8,962 bases of DNA. Origin: Actinobacteria bacterium 13_1_40CM_66_12 (GTDB lineage: Bacteria; Chloroflexota; Dormibacteria; Dormibacterales; Dormibacteraceae). The notes under the pieces were generated by a model. That model had not been told where the DNA came from. It saw only the letters and a list, made by a program, of their open reading frames with translations, and made no database searches. Of the stretch, positions 1-6,534 are shown piece after piece. A program made the position numbers and the translations under genes. Position 1 is the first letter of the stretch, and each line of letters opens with the position of its first letter. Location: assembly GCA_001917895.1 (NCBI GenBank), contig MNEW01000064.1:1-8962 (forward strand), written 5' to 3'.

Positions 1-67
1 CGAAGATCACCAGCGTGAGTGCTACGACCCCGACCCCGAAAAGGGCCAGTCTCAGCCGAAGCGGCAT
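1..67 (-). CDS. Sensor histidine kinase, N-terminal fragment (runs off the left edge)
   Basis: Only the first 22 codons are in the window. The ATG follows the TAG of the response regulator with no gap (TAGATG), and a purine-rich GAGAAAG lies 4 nt upstream of it, inside the end of the regulator gene. The visible peptide starts with a short basic stretch (MPLRLRLAL) and continues as an uninterrupted hydrophobic segment (FGVGVVALTLVIF), which is the first transmembrane helix expected of a membrane-bound sensor kinase. No HAMP, HisKA or ATPase domain can be seen. The kinase call therefore rests on position: directly downstream of, and coupled to, an OmpR-type regulator, the usual operon order for such pairs. 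It would phosphorylate that regulator. Another membrane protein is possible but less likely. Confidence 0.7.
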   Translation of the reverse strand, partial: MPLRLRLALFGVGVVALTLVIF

Positions 68-736
68 CTAACTTTCTCGAAGGGCGTAGCCCGAGCCGCG
101 AATGGTGTGGAGCAACCGCGGCTCGCCACCTTCTTCGAGCTTCTGCCGCACGTATCCCACGTACACCGCGACCACGTTGTCGCTTTCGGGCTCGCCGGCC
201 CACACCGCCTCCAGCAGCTGCTCGCGCGTCAGCACCTGGCGCGGGTGGCGCAGGAAGTGCTCCAGGAGCGTGAACTCTGTGTGGGTCAACGAAAGCGGCC
301 GAGTGCCGCGCCAAGCGCCACGGCTGGCAGGCTCGAGGACGAGGTCCGCGAAGCGCAGGTGGTCGACGGGACCAGTCCGCCGCAGAAGCGCGCGGACGCG
401 GGCAAGCAGCTCCTGGTAAGCGAACGGCTTCACCAGGTAGTCGTCCGCGCCCGAATCGAGACCGCGGACCCGGTCTTCGGTTCCATCCAGGGCCGTGAGC
501 ATGAGGATCGGAAACTGCGCGGTCGCGCGCAGCCGGCGGCATACGCCGATGCCGTCGAGGCCGGGCAACATCACGTCAAGGATCACGAGGTCGGGCGGCC
601 GCTCCTTCGCGCGCCTCAGGGCCTCCATCCCATCACCGGCCGTGGCGACCTCGTGGCCTTCGGCCATCAGCACGCGCTCGAGCGTCGCCGCCAGCCTCGC
701 GTCGTCTTCGACGACCAGGATCAAGGAATTGGTCAT
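68..736 (-). CDS. OmpR/PhoB-family two-component response regulator
   Basis: A DNA-binding response regulator of 222 aa, a normal length for the family. The receiver domain spans about residues 5-118: acidic pocket E10-D11-D12, phospho-acceptor D54 in [13 protein letters not shown], conserved T81 (MLTALD) and K103-P104 (YLVKPF). A winged-helix Trans_reg_C domain fills about residues 125-220, with [16 protein letters not shown], the recognition region [10 protein letters not shown] and the terminal [11 protein letters not shown] signature. I start at ATG 736 because the receiver begins four residues later (LILVVEDD); an ATG at 772 adds only twelve unrelated residues and has no ribosome site. 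No strong Shine-Dalgarno precedes ATG 736 either; a TATATC box 7 nt upstream suggests a leaderless or very short-leader message. It is followed without gap by a probable partner kinase. The signal sensed cannot be told. Confidence 0.93.
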   Translation of the reverse strand: MTNSLILVVEDDARLAATLERVLMAEGHEVATAGDGMEALRRAKERPPDLVILDVMLPGLDGIGVCRRLRATAQFPILMLTALDGTEDRVRGLDSGADDYLVKPFAYQELLARVRALLRRTGPVDHLRFADLVLEPASRGAWRGTRPLSLTHTEFTLLEHFLRHPRQVLTREQLLEAVWAGEPESDNVVAVYVGYVRQKLEEGGEPRLLHTIRGSGYALRES

Positions 737-778
737 GCTCACGGATATATAAGACTGCGGTGAGGATTCCATAAGAGA
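737..778. promoter_or_regulatory. Divergent promoter region between response regulator and DUF4260 gene
   Basis: This 42-bp gap separates two divergent starts. Its centre (744-753) reads GATATATAAG, an AT-rich island in otherwise GC-rich DNA. On the plus strand it offers TATAAG (748-753), one base from the -10 consensus, giving a leader of about 20 nt to GTG 779. On the minus strand TATATC (749-744) ends 7 nt before ATG 736, the spacing of a leaderless promoter. No clear -35 box is seen on either strand. Both promoters would share the same bases and may compete. Confidence 0.45.
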
Positions 779-1129
779 GTGAAGCGACTCGGATATCTGG
801 GCCTGGGCCTGCTCTCAGCCGGGCTGGGGATCGCGGTCGTGGTGATCCATCCATCCGCCTGGTGGCTGCTAGTCGTGTTCGCGATCGCGCCCGACCTGGC
901 CTTGCTCGGCAGCACCCGCGGCCTCCAGCGAGATCAGATCCAACCCAACATGGTGCCGCTCTACAACGCCGTGCATCGTTTCTGGGCGCCAGGCGTGCTT
1001 GCCGTGGTCGCATTTGCGCTCATGTCGCCCTCGTGGCTCGCCGGCGGCCTGGCCTGGATCGCCCACATCGCCTTCGACCGGAGCCTCGGCTTCGGGCTGC
1101 GCAGCCCCGAGGGGTTTCAGCGCACCTGA
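779..1129 (+). CDS. DUF4260 family small membrane protein
   Basis: A 116-aa protein with four hydrophobic segments, at about residues 6-23, 27-44, 68-82 and 86-99, so a small multi-pass inner-membrane protein. It carries the motifs I associate with DUF4260: APDLALLG (37-44), LYNAVH (61-66) and, near the C-terminus, [20 protein letters not shown] (93-112). The family has no established function. The start is GTG; no strong Shine-Dalgarno is close (GAGG lies 13 nt upstream and AAGAGA abuts the start). The gene stands alone between a divergent response regulator and a convergent MFS gene, whose last 13 bp it overlaps tail-to-tail. The family call is from recalled motifs, not a search. Confidence 0.82.
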   Translation: MKRLGYLGLGLLSAGLGIAVVVIHPSAWWLLVVFAIAPDLALLGSTRGLQRDQIQPNMVPLYNAVHRFWAPGVLAVVAFALMSPSWLAGGLAWIAHIAFDRSLGFGLRSPEGFQRT

Positions 1130-2250
1130 AGCGCGACCCGCTCACCGCGGACTGTCCTGCGCCCGGCGGCGAACGCCGCGACCAGCGCAGCCAGCACCGA
1201 CGCCACCGCGTAGGTCACGAACGCAGCCTGGATCCCGGCCAGCGACCAGGCGAGACCGCCAAGCAGCGGCCCGATCGTCACGCCGACGTTTTCAAACTCC
1301 CCGAACAATCCCATCACGAGAGCGTGGTTCCGGCGCGGCGCAGACTCTGAGATCCACGCGGTCGTGGCGGGCCACAGCAGCGAAGCGCCGGCGGTGCGTA
1401 GAACCGCTCCGATCACGACGGATCCAAAATTGCCGGCGATCGCATACACGGCGAAGCCTGCGGCGGAGAGGATGCCGCCAGCGATCATCGTCGGCCGGCG
1501 GCCCCAACGATCCGAGGCGATGCCGCCCGGGACGAGCAGCAATCCTCCAAGCGCCCCGACGATGAACATCGCAGTACCCGCTGTGGCGGCGGAGAGATTC
1601 AGGTGCGACGTGACGAGCAGCGGGAGCAACGCGAGCTCGCCGCCGGCTCCGACCTGGAAGAGAAGGACGATCGAGGCCGTGACGATCATCACGCGGACGA
1701 CGCCTGTTCCTGCGGATTGCACCGTGTCGGCTGACTCAGTCGCGGACCTGTGGCCGTGGGTTTCCGTGTAACCGCGGAAGACGAGAACGACCATCGCGGC
1801 ACTCAAGAGCGGCAGCACGGACGCCCCATAGAGAACTGAGCGAATCGGCAGCTGGTCGATGAGGTGCCCTCCGGCTCCCGAGCCGATGGCCTCTCCGATG
1901 ACCCACGTCGCCGCCAGCAGCGCGAGTCCGGTGCCCTGGTACCGAGGCGGCAGGTTGGTGCCCAGGAACGAGCGGCCGACCGGCCCCACCGCCACCATCA
2001 TCCCGGACGCGAGCAGGTACGCGAGGCCGATCAGAACGACAGATTCCACGCGCGCGAGCAGCACGATCCCCGCCGCGTACAGCACCAGCGACACAACCAT
2101 CGGCGCCACGTATCCGAGCCGGTCGGCGAGCACGCCCCACACCCATTCGAAAATGAACATGCCGAGGCCGAACATCGAAAGAGCGATACCGATCTGGGTC
2201 GGGCTCGCGCGGAGTTGGCGCAGCTCCAGCGGGACGGCGATCAGCATCAC
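1117..2250 (-). CDS. MFS transporter (N-terminus probably longer than the GTG start)
   Basis: A major facilitator superfamily permease, 377 aa from GTG 2250. Both copies of the loop signature are present: GVLADRLG (39-46) between helices 2 and 3, and GGIASDRWGRRP (242-253) between helices 8 and 9. A hydrophilic central loop runs over about 162-185. The substrate cannot be inferred. The annotated start cuts into helix 1: the same frame stays open upstream to the TAG at 2335-2337 and encodes SLIRSRSGALIAALFFATLA, a typical MFS N-terminus. That 84-base stretch has no ATG, GTG or TTG; the candidates are ATC 2325 (402 aa) and CTG 2313 (398 aa). The gene follows the transglutaminase gene in the same orientation and same frame, so it is probably co-transcribed and translated by coupling or re-initiation. 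Its 3' end overlaps the DUF4260 gene. Confidence 0.9.
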   Translation of the reverse strand: MMLIAVPLELRQLRASPTQIGIALSMFGLGMFIFEWVWGVLADRLGYVAPMVVSLVLYAAGIVLLARVESVVLIGLAYLLASGMMVAVGPVGRSFLGTNLPPRYQGTGLALLAATWVIGEAIGSGAGGHLIDQLPIRSVLYGASVLPLLSAAMVVLVFRGYTETHGHRSATESADTVQSAGTGVVRVMIVTASIVLLFQVGAGGELALLPLLVTSHLNLSAATAGTAMFIVGALGGLLLVPGGIASDRWGRRPTMIAGGILSAAGFAVYAIAGNFGSVVIGAVLRTAGASLLWPATTAWISESAPRRNHALVMGLFGEFENVGVTIGPLLGGLAWSLAGIQAAFVTYAVASVLAALVAAFAAGRRTVRGERVALQVR

Positions 2251-2334
2251 TCCCGTGGCGAGCGTCGCAAAAAACAGGGCGGCGATCAGCGCGCCGCTTC
2301 GACTGCGGATCAGTGATTCGGCGATGGACGCAGC

Positions 2335-3210
2335 CTAACCCGCCGCGTACTCCAGCTCGGTGAGCGTCACGCTCTTGCGAGTTTCGAGCCGCCCCAGCCG
2401 GGGCGACAGATACGTCCCCGACGTCGGCGCCACATCGGAGTAATCGCCGCCGACCGCGATCGTGACGTAGCCCAGCCCGGCGCGGCTCGCCTGGGTCGGA
2501 TCGAACGGCCAGGCGATCGCGTCGCCTGTGCCGTCATTGGTCGGCAGCACGACCTCGACCCACGCATGGGTTCCGCCCTGCGCAAGCATGTGCCCGGACA
2601 CGTACCGCGCGGGCAGGCCGCAGGCCCGGCAGACCGTGAGCATGATGTGCGCGTAGTCCTGGCACACGCCGGCGCCCAGCGCCAGCGCCTCGGCAGCGGT
2701 CGTCCGCACACCCGTGACGCCGTGCTCGTAGGTCATGGACTCGTGCACCCAGCTGTTGATGCGGCCGGCCAGCTCCACACCCCAAGGCGTGGACGCGGCC
2801 AGCTCGTCGGCAATGGCGCGAATTCGTGCATCGGGCGTCGTGAGCGCAGATGGCCGCAACAGATAGCCGTCCGCGAGCCAGCCGTCGGGCAGGCGGTTGG
2901 GCTCGGAGGCTCGGCGCTCGACCGAGATGTCGACGTCAAACTCGATCGCAGACGAGACTTGCGACGCGAAAACCTCGACCACGTTGTTGCCGAATCGGTC
3001 TCGGCGATCGTCGATCCGGACGCCGTCGAGGCCAACCGAAACCTGGTGCCTCAGCCGGCGCTGGTCCCCAAACCGCTCTGGCGGAATGACGACCAGGCGG
3101 TGACTCAGGTCTCGAATCGGCTCTGGATATTCGTAGCGGAAGCTCTGCCTGACGTTGTAGGTAGCGCGGCGCGCCGCCGGCCAGTCCACCGACGCGATCT
3201 CGATCGCCAT
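2335..3210 (-). CDS. Transglutaminase-like cysteine protease with Bact_transglu_N domain
   Basis: A 291-aa protein. An N-terminal beta domain of the bacterial transglutaminase type covers about residues 18-100 (YNVRQSFRYEYPEPIRDLSH, later DRFGNNVVEVF), followed by a transglutaminase/protease core. The triad is intact: C183 in GAGVCQDYAH, H215 in THAWVEV, D237 in WPFDPTQ. The tail GGDYSDVAPTSGTYLS is typical of this group. Relatives are thought to be cysteine peptidases or amide-bond-forming enzymes acting on peptides. The start is ATG 3210, which shares one base with the TGA of the upstream transglutaminase (TGATG), so translation is coupled; the frame extends further upstream but only as a shadow of that gene. 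It most resembles the plus-strand transglutaminase at 6531-7343. No signal peptide is seen, so it is probably cytoplasmic. Confidence 0.92.
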   Translation of the reverse strand: MAIEIASVDWPAARRATYNVRQSFRYEYPEPIRDLSHRLVVIPPERFGDQRRLRHQVSVGLDGVRIDDRRDRFGNNVVEVFASQVSSAIEFDVDISVERRASEPNRLPDGWLADGYLLRPSALTTPDARIRAIADELAASTPWGVELAGRINSWVHESMTYEHGVTGVRTTAAEALALGAGVCQDYAHIMLTVCRACGLPARYVSGHMLAQGGTHAWVEVVLPTNDGTGDAIAWPFDPTQASRAGLGYVTIAVGGDYSDVAPTSGTYLSPRLGRLETRKSVTLTELEYAAG

Positions 3211-4061
3211 CAGGCCGCCGCCGCCTTGTCGAGGGGTCCCCGCGGAGTCGGAGACTCCGTGGGGTTTACGTCGGCCCAGACGGTCATGGAGCGAAACTCG
3301 GCCGGCCCGAACGTCGTCACCATCGCCACGTCGAGGGCGTCGCGGCCCCGACCGATCAGCACCCGTCCCACCCGCCTGGCGTTGTTGCGGGGATCGAACG
3401 TCCACCACCGGTCGCCCAACCAGACCTCCATCCAGGCCGCAAAATCCATCGGCTCCGCCGGCGGCGGAACGTAGAGGTCGGGCAGGTACCCAAACACGTA
3501 GCGGGCAGGGATGCTCATCGCTCGGCAGAAGGTTACCGCGAGGTGCGCGAAGTCTCGACACACTCCCTTGCGATTGTTGAAAACGTCGACGGCGGTTGTG
3601 AGGGGGTTGCTGGCGCCGTACTGGAACTGGAGGTTGTCGTGGACCCAGTCGCATATCGCCTGCACGCGGGCCCATCCGGGCTCGGTCTGGCCGAAAAGCT
3701 CCCAGGCGGCTGCCATCAGCTCGTCCGAAAGGCAGTACCGACTCGGCAGCGTGTAGTGGAGCAGCTCGCCTGGGATCTGCTCCACCAGCGTCTGGCCCAC
3801 GCCGGAGCCGTCTGGGTCGGGCTCGTCTGGGACCAGACACCTCGCGTCGTAGCGAAGGGTCAGCGTGCCTTTGGGCGCCACCAATCGTTTGACCGGATTC
3901 CCGTAGAGGTCGACGTACTCGTCCACCGGCAGCGGGGGCTCCGTCGTCCAGGTCTCGGTGACGAGCTGGTGCCGGGCGTCTGATCGCGGGCGCACCTGGA
4001 CGGTCATCGTCGTGGGTGCGCTGACGTCGTAGTTGAACTCGCAGCCAACCCGTAAGTCGAT
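3210..4061 (-). CDS. Transglutaminase-like protein lacking the canonical histidine; probable ATC start
   Basis: A 283-aa transglutaminase-family protein of a different subfamily from its two neighbours. An N-terminal beta-rich region (DLRVGCEFNYDVSAPTTMTV, then DEYVDLYGNPVKRLVAPKG) precedes the core. C168 sits in KGVCRDFAHL and D223 in WWTFDPRNN. The position that holds His in the HAW motif reads DFAAW, with Ala208, so the usual triad is incomplete. Relatives I remember often read DFSAW, so this may be a trait of the subfamily. The start is unusual: homologues begin just before the RVGCEF block, and there the codon is ATC (4061-4059), with AGGAAAG ending 3 nt upstream. No ATG/GTG/TTG is in frame until ATG 4007, which would remove 18 residues including the first strand. 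The gene opens a minus-strand operon and overlaps the next gene by one base. Confidence 0.85.
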   Translation of the reverse strand: MDLRVGCEFNYDVSAPTTMTVQVRPRSDARHQLVTETWTTEPPLPVDEYVDLYGNPVKRLVAPKGTLTLRYDARCLVPDEPDPDGSGVGQTLVEQIPGELLHYTLPSRYCLSDELMAAAWELFGQTEPGWARVQAICDWVHDNLQFQYGASNPLTTAVDVFNNRKGVCRDFAHLAVTFCRAMSIPARYVFGYLPDLYVPPPAEPMDFAAWMEVWLGDRWWTFDPRNNARRVGRVLIGRGRDALDVAMVTTFGPAEFRSMTVWADVNPTESPTPRGPLDKAAAA

Positions 4062-4100
4062 CGTCTTTCCTGGATTCGGAATGGCGCAGACACTATAGCG
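4062..4100. promoter_or_regulatory. Shared divergent control region of the transglutaminase/ATP-grasp cluster
   Basis: This 39-bp gap lies between the minus-strand transglutaminase and the plus-strand ATP-grasp gene. On the minus strand, TATAGT (4097-4092) is one base from the -10 consensus and would give a leader of about 24 nt containing the AGGAAAG site. On the plus strand the same bases read TATAGC (4094-4099); transcription from it would begin near 4105, just downstream of GTG 4101 and upstream of GTG 4110. No -35 box is convincing. The overlap implies that the two operons are controlled together or compete. Confidence 0.5.
4065..4071 (-). promoter_or_regulatory. Shine-Dalgarno AGGAAAG deciding the ATC start at 4061
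   Basis: Read on the minus strand, AGGAAAG is followed by ACG and then ATC GAC TTA. The core AGGA is 6 nt from the ATC, near-ideal ribosome-binding geometry. It is the clearest Shine-Dalgarno in this part of the window. No such motif precedes the alternative ATG at 4007. It therefore argues that translation starts at or very near 4061. Confidence 0.6.
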
Positions 4101-5588
4101 GTGCCTTCCGTGAAATCTCTGGGTGCCAACTACCAGACCAACGGCTTCTATGACGAAATGCTTGCGGCCGCGAATGAGCCGCGGCCTGGCTATCGCCGGC
4201 TCTACGAGCTGTTGAACCGTCTCGGTCCGGCCGAGCTCGAGCGCCGCCACGAGCTCGCCATGCAGATGTTCCGCGACCACGGCATCACGTTCGCGGTCTA
4301 CCCGGACGCCCAGGGCAACGAGAAGGTCTTTCCCTTCGACATCATCCCGAGGGTCATCGCTGCCGAGACCTGGAAGCGCCTCGAGGCCGGTCTCAAGCAG
4401 CGGCTGACGGCGCTGAACCTGTTCCTGGATGACGTCTACGGCCGCAAGCTGATCCTCAAGCAGGGCGCCGTGCCTCCGGAGATCGTGCTCAGCAGCTCGC
4501 AGTACCTGAGGGAGATCGAGGGCCTGCCGGTGCCGCACGGAATCCACTGCCACATCGCCGGGATCGACCTGGTTCGGGATGATAAGGGCGAGTTCTTCGT
4601 GCTCGAAGACAATCTGCGCACGCCGTCGGGCGTCTCATACGTGCTCGCGAACCGCCAGGTGATGAAGCGCGTGCTGCCCGACCTGTTCGCAGGCTATCCC
4701 GTGCGCCCGGTAGAAGGCTATGTCCACGAGCTCCTGCGGCACCTCCGCTGGCTGGCGCCGCCGGGCGTCGAAGATCCCACGGTCGTGCTGCTGACGCCGG
4801 GCATCAACAACGCCGCGTATTACGAGCACCTGTACCTGGCCAAACAGATGGGTATCGAGCTGGTGGAAGGCACCGACCTCGTCGTCGACCTCGACCACGT
4901 CTTCATGCGCACGACGCGCGGTCTTCGCCCAGTGCATGTCATCTACAGGCGGCTCGACGACGAATGGCTCGACCCCATCTTCGGGCGCCAGGAATCGCTG
5001 GTCGGCGTGGCCGGGCTGGTGAACGCATATCGAGCCGGCAACGTCGCCATCGCCAACGGGTTGGGCAATGGCGTCGCCGACGACAAGGCCGTCTACGCGC
5101 TGGTCCCGAAGATCATCAAGTACTACCTCGGCGAGGAGCCCATCCTGCCCAACGTTCCCACCTACCTATGTGCCATCGCGGAAGACCGGCGCTACGTGCT
5201 TGATCACATCGACGATCTGGTGGTGAAGACCGTCGACGCGTCGGGTGGGTACGGGATGCTGATCGGCCCTGCCTCGACTCGCGAGCAGCGCGATGCGTTT
5301 CGTCAGCGGATTGAAGCGCAGCCTCGTGCATTCATTGCGCAGCCGGTCGTGCCGCTGTCGGTCCAACCCATATTCGACGGCGGTGAGCTTCGCCGCGCCC
5401 ACCAGGACCTCCGCCCATTCGTGCTGACCGGACCTGACGTACACGTCACGCCGGGCGGGCTGACACGGGTGGCGTTGAGGCCAGGCTCGCTCATCGTCAA
5501 CAGCTCGCAGGGCGGAGGCAGCCGCGACACATGGGTGATGGCTGAGGCCGGCGGCGATGTCGACCGGGTAAACGGTCAGGATGCTTAG
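4101..5588 (+). CDS. Circularly permuted ATP-grasp type 2 protein (DUF404/DUF407)
   Basis: A 495-aa protein of the circularly permuted ATP-grasp family, near the usual family length of about 480. Motifs in order: NGFYDEM (14-20), EDNLRTPSGVSYVLANR (169-185), VVDLDHVFMRTTRGLRPVHV (261-280), YRRLDDEWLDP (282-292), GNVAIANGLGNGVADDKAVY (313-332), a nucleotide-binding region VVKTVDASGGYGM (374-386, with K376 and the glycine loop), DLRPF (436-440) and NSSQGGGSRDTW (467-478). Family members are thought to be ATP-dependent carboxylate-amine ligases that make or attach peptides; substrates are unproven. The start is GTG 4101; GTG 4110 is a credible alternative, and neither has a Shine-Dalgarno. It is the first gene of a three-gene coupled operon, and its stop overlaps the alpha-E start by 8 bases. 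No signal peptide is visible. Confidence 0.95.
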   Translation: MPSVKSLGANYQTNGFYDEMLAAANEPRPGYRRLYELLNRLGPAELERRHELAMQMFRDHGITFAVYPDAQGNEKVFPFDIIPRVIAAETWKRLEAGLKQRLTALNLFLDDVYGRKLILKQGAVPPEIVLSSSQYLREIEGLPVPHGIHCHIAGIDLVRDDKGEFFVLEDNLRTPSGVSYVLANRQVMKRVLPDLFAGYPVRPVEGYVHELLRHLRWLAPPGVEDPTVVLLTPGINNAAYYEHLYLAKQMGIELVEGTDLVVDLDHVFMRTTRGLRPVHVIYRRLDDEWLDPIFGRQESLVGVAGLVNAYRAGNVAIANGLGNGVADDKAVYALVPKIIKYYLGEEPILPNVPTYLCAIAEDRRYVLDHIDDLVVKTVDASGGYGMLIGPASTREQRDAFRQRIEAQPRAFIAQPVVPLSVQPIFDGGELRRAHQDLRPFVLTGPDVHVTPGGLTRVALRPGSLIVNSSQGGGSRDTWVMAEAGGDVDRVNGQDA

Positions 5589-6534
5589 CAGGGCCGCCAC
5601 CTCACTTACGCTTCTGGGGCGCCACCTCGAACGCGCAGACCACCTGGCCCGAATCCTCGGCGTGCACGTGGCCCTTTCGCTTGATCGCACGGACGAGCCC
5701 GGGCCGGACTTCTGGACCAGGTTCATGGAGCTCGCCGGCTGGCCGGGCAGCAACACGGGCCGCCGCGATCAGGCCGTGGAGATGGTGGTTACAGGGACGC
5801 TCGGTCCCTCGGTGCGAGCGAGCGTTTCGGCGGCTCGCCTTGCGGCCCAGGCAGTTCGCCCGTCGCTGCCCACAGAGCTCTACGAGCAGGTCAACGCGCT
5901 GCATTGGCGCGTACAGGAAGGCAGCTGGCAACCGGACCTGTACCCGTTCCTGATGAATGTCCAGCTGAGCGTCCGGCTGGTGGACGGCCTGCTCGAGGAC
6001 ACGATGTCCCACGACCAGGCGCGCGACTTCGTTCGCCTCGGCAAGTTCCTGGAGCGCGCGGCGAACGTGACTGCGATCGTGACACGTAAGTCCGCCGAGC
6101 TGGCAGGTACCCCAGAGGACGCGCTCGAGTGGACCGCGGTGCTGAAGTCGTGCTTCGCGTTCGAGTCCTACCAAGCGCGCTACTCAGGCGGTGTGACGCC
6201 TGAGCACGTGATCGAGTGCTTGCTCCTCGACTCCACGTTGCCGCGCTCGGCTCGATTCGCTGCCGCTGAAGCGCTCGAGTCCGTGTCTCGCATCGACGGC
6301 GCCGGCCGCCGGTCACGCCCGCGGATCTTGCTTTCGCGTTTCCAGTCGCTGTTCAAGCAGGCGAACACGCAGGGGATCGCCGAGAACGCGCGCGATTTCG
6401 AGGCGCAATGCCGCGTGCTGCTGCGCCAGCTCGAACTGGCGATGCGAGAGACGTATTTCCACCCCAGCAAGGTTCCGGCCGGCGTTCTTGGTGACGAAGG
6501 TCAGGCAATGCCCCAGCAGCAGCAGCAACGATGA
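5581..6534 (+). CDS. Alpha-E domain-containing protein (DUF403)
   Basis: A 317-aa, mostly alpha-helical protein of the alpha-E family, of the expected length. It starts MLSRAATSLTLLGRHLERAD, the family's characteristic opening with an ERA motif at 17-19. A second ERA segment, FVRLGKFLERAANVT (150-164), and the block SGGVTPEHVIECLLLDSTLP (202-221) continuing into RSARFA are also typical. The family occurs next to, or fused with, circularly permuted ATP-grasp proteins; its biochemical role is unknown, and it may form a complex with the ligase. ATG 5581 lies inside the end of the ATP-grasp gene (8-bp overlap) with AGG directly before it, so coupling is expected. The C-terminus ends in five glutamines and an arginine (QQQQQR), encoded by a short CAG/CAA run, which is not part of the family core. 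Its stop overlaps the next start as ATGA. Confidence 0.95.
   Translation: MLSRAATSLTLLGRHLERADHLARILGVHVALSLDRTDEPGPDFWTRFMELAGWPGSNTGRRDQAVEMVVTGTLGPSVRASVSAARLAAQAVRPSLPTELYEQVNALHWRVQEGSWQPDLYPFLMNVQLSVRLVDGLLEDTMSHDQARDFVRLGKFLERAANVTAIVTRKSAELAGTPEDALEWTAVLKSCFAFESYQARYSGGVTPEHVIECLLLDSTLPRSARFAAAEALESVSRIDGAGRRSRPRILLSRFQSLFKQANTQGIAENARDFEAQCRVLLRQLELAMRETYFHPSKVPAGVLGDEGQAMPQQQQQR

Noticed and set aside
107..763. Long plus-strand open frame antisense to the whole response regulator
   Set aside because: It is composition-driven: high GC keeps the antisense frame open. The peptide has no recognisable domain, while the minus strand has a complete receiver and winged helix.
1736..2146. 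Minus-strand frame inside the MFS gene
   Set aside because: It is an arginine/glycine-rich shadow frame inside the MFS gene; the MFS frame has the proper membrane segments.
3211..3840. Upstream extension of the 2335-3210 transglutaminase to a start at 3840
   Set aside because: The extra 210 residues are arginine/proline-rich and lie over the other transglutaminase gene in another frame; the domain begins just after ATG 3210.
4062..4553. Upstream extension of the 3210-4061 transglutaminase to a start at 4553
   Set aside because: This part is the antisense shadow of the ATP-grasp gene and crosses the intergenic promoter; no family domain is encoded there.
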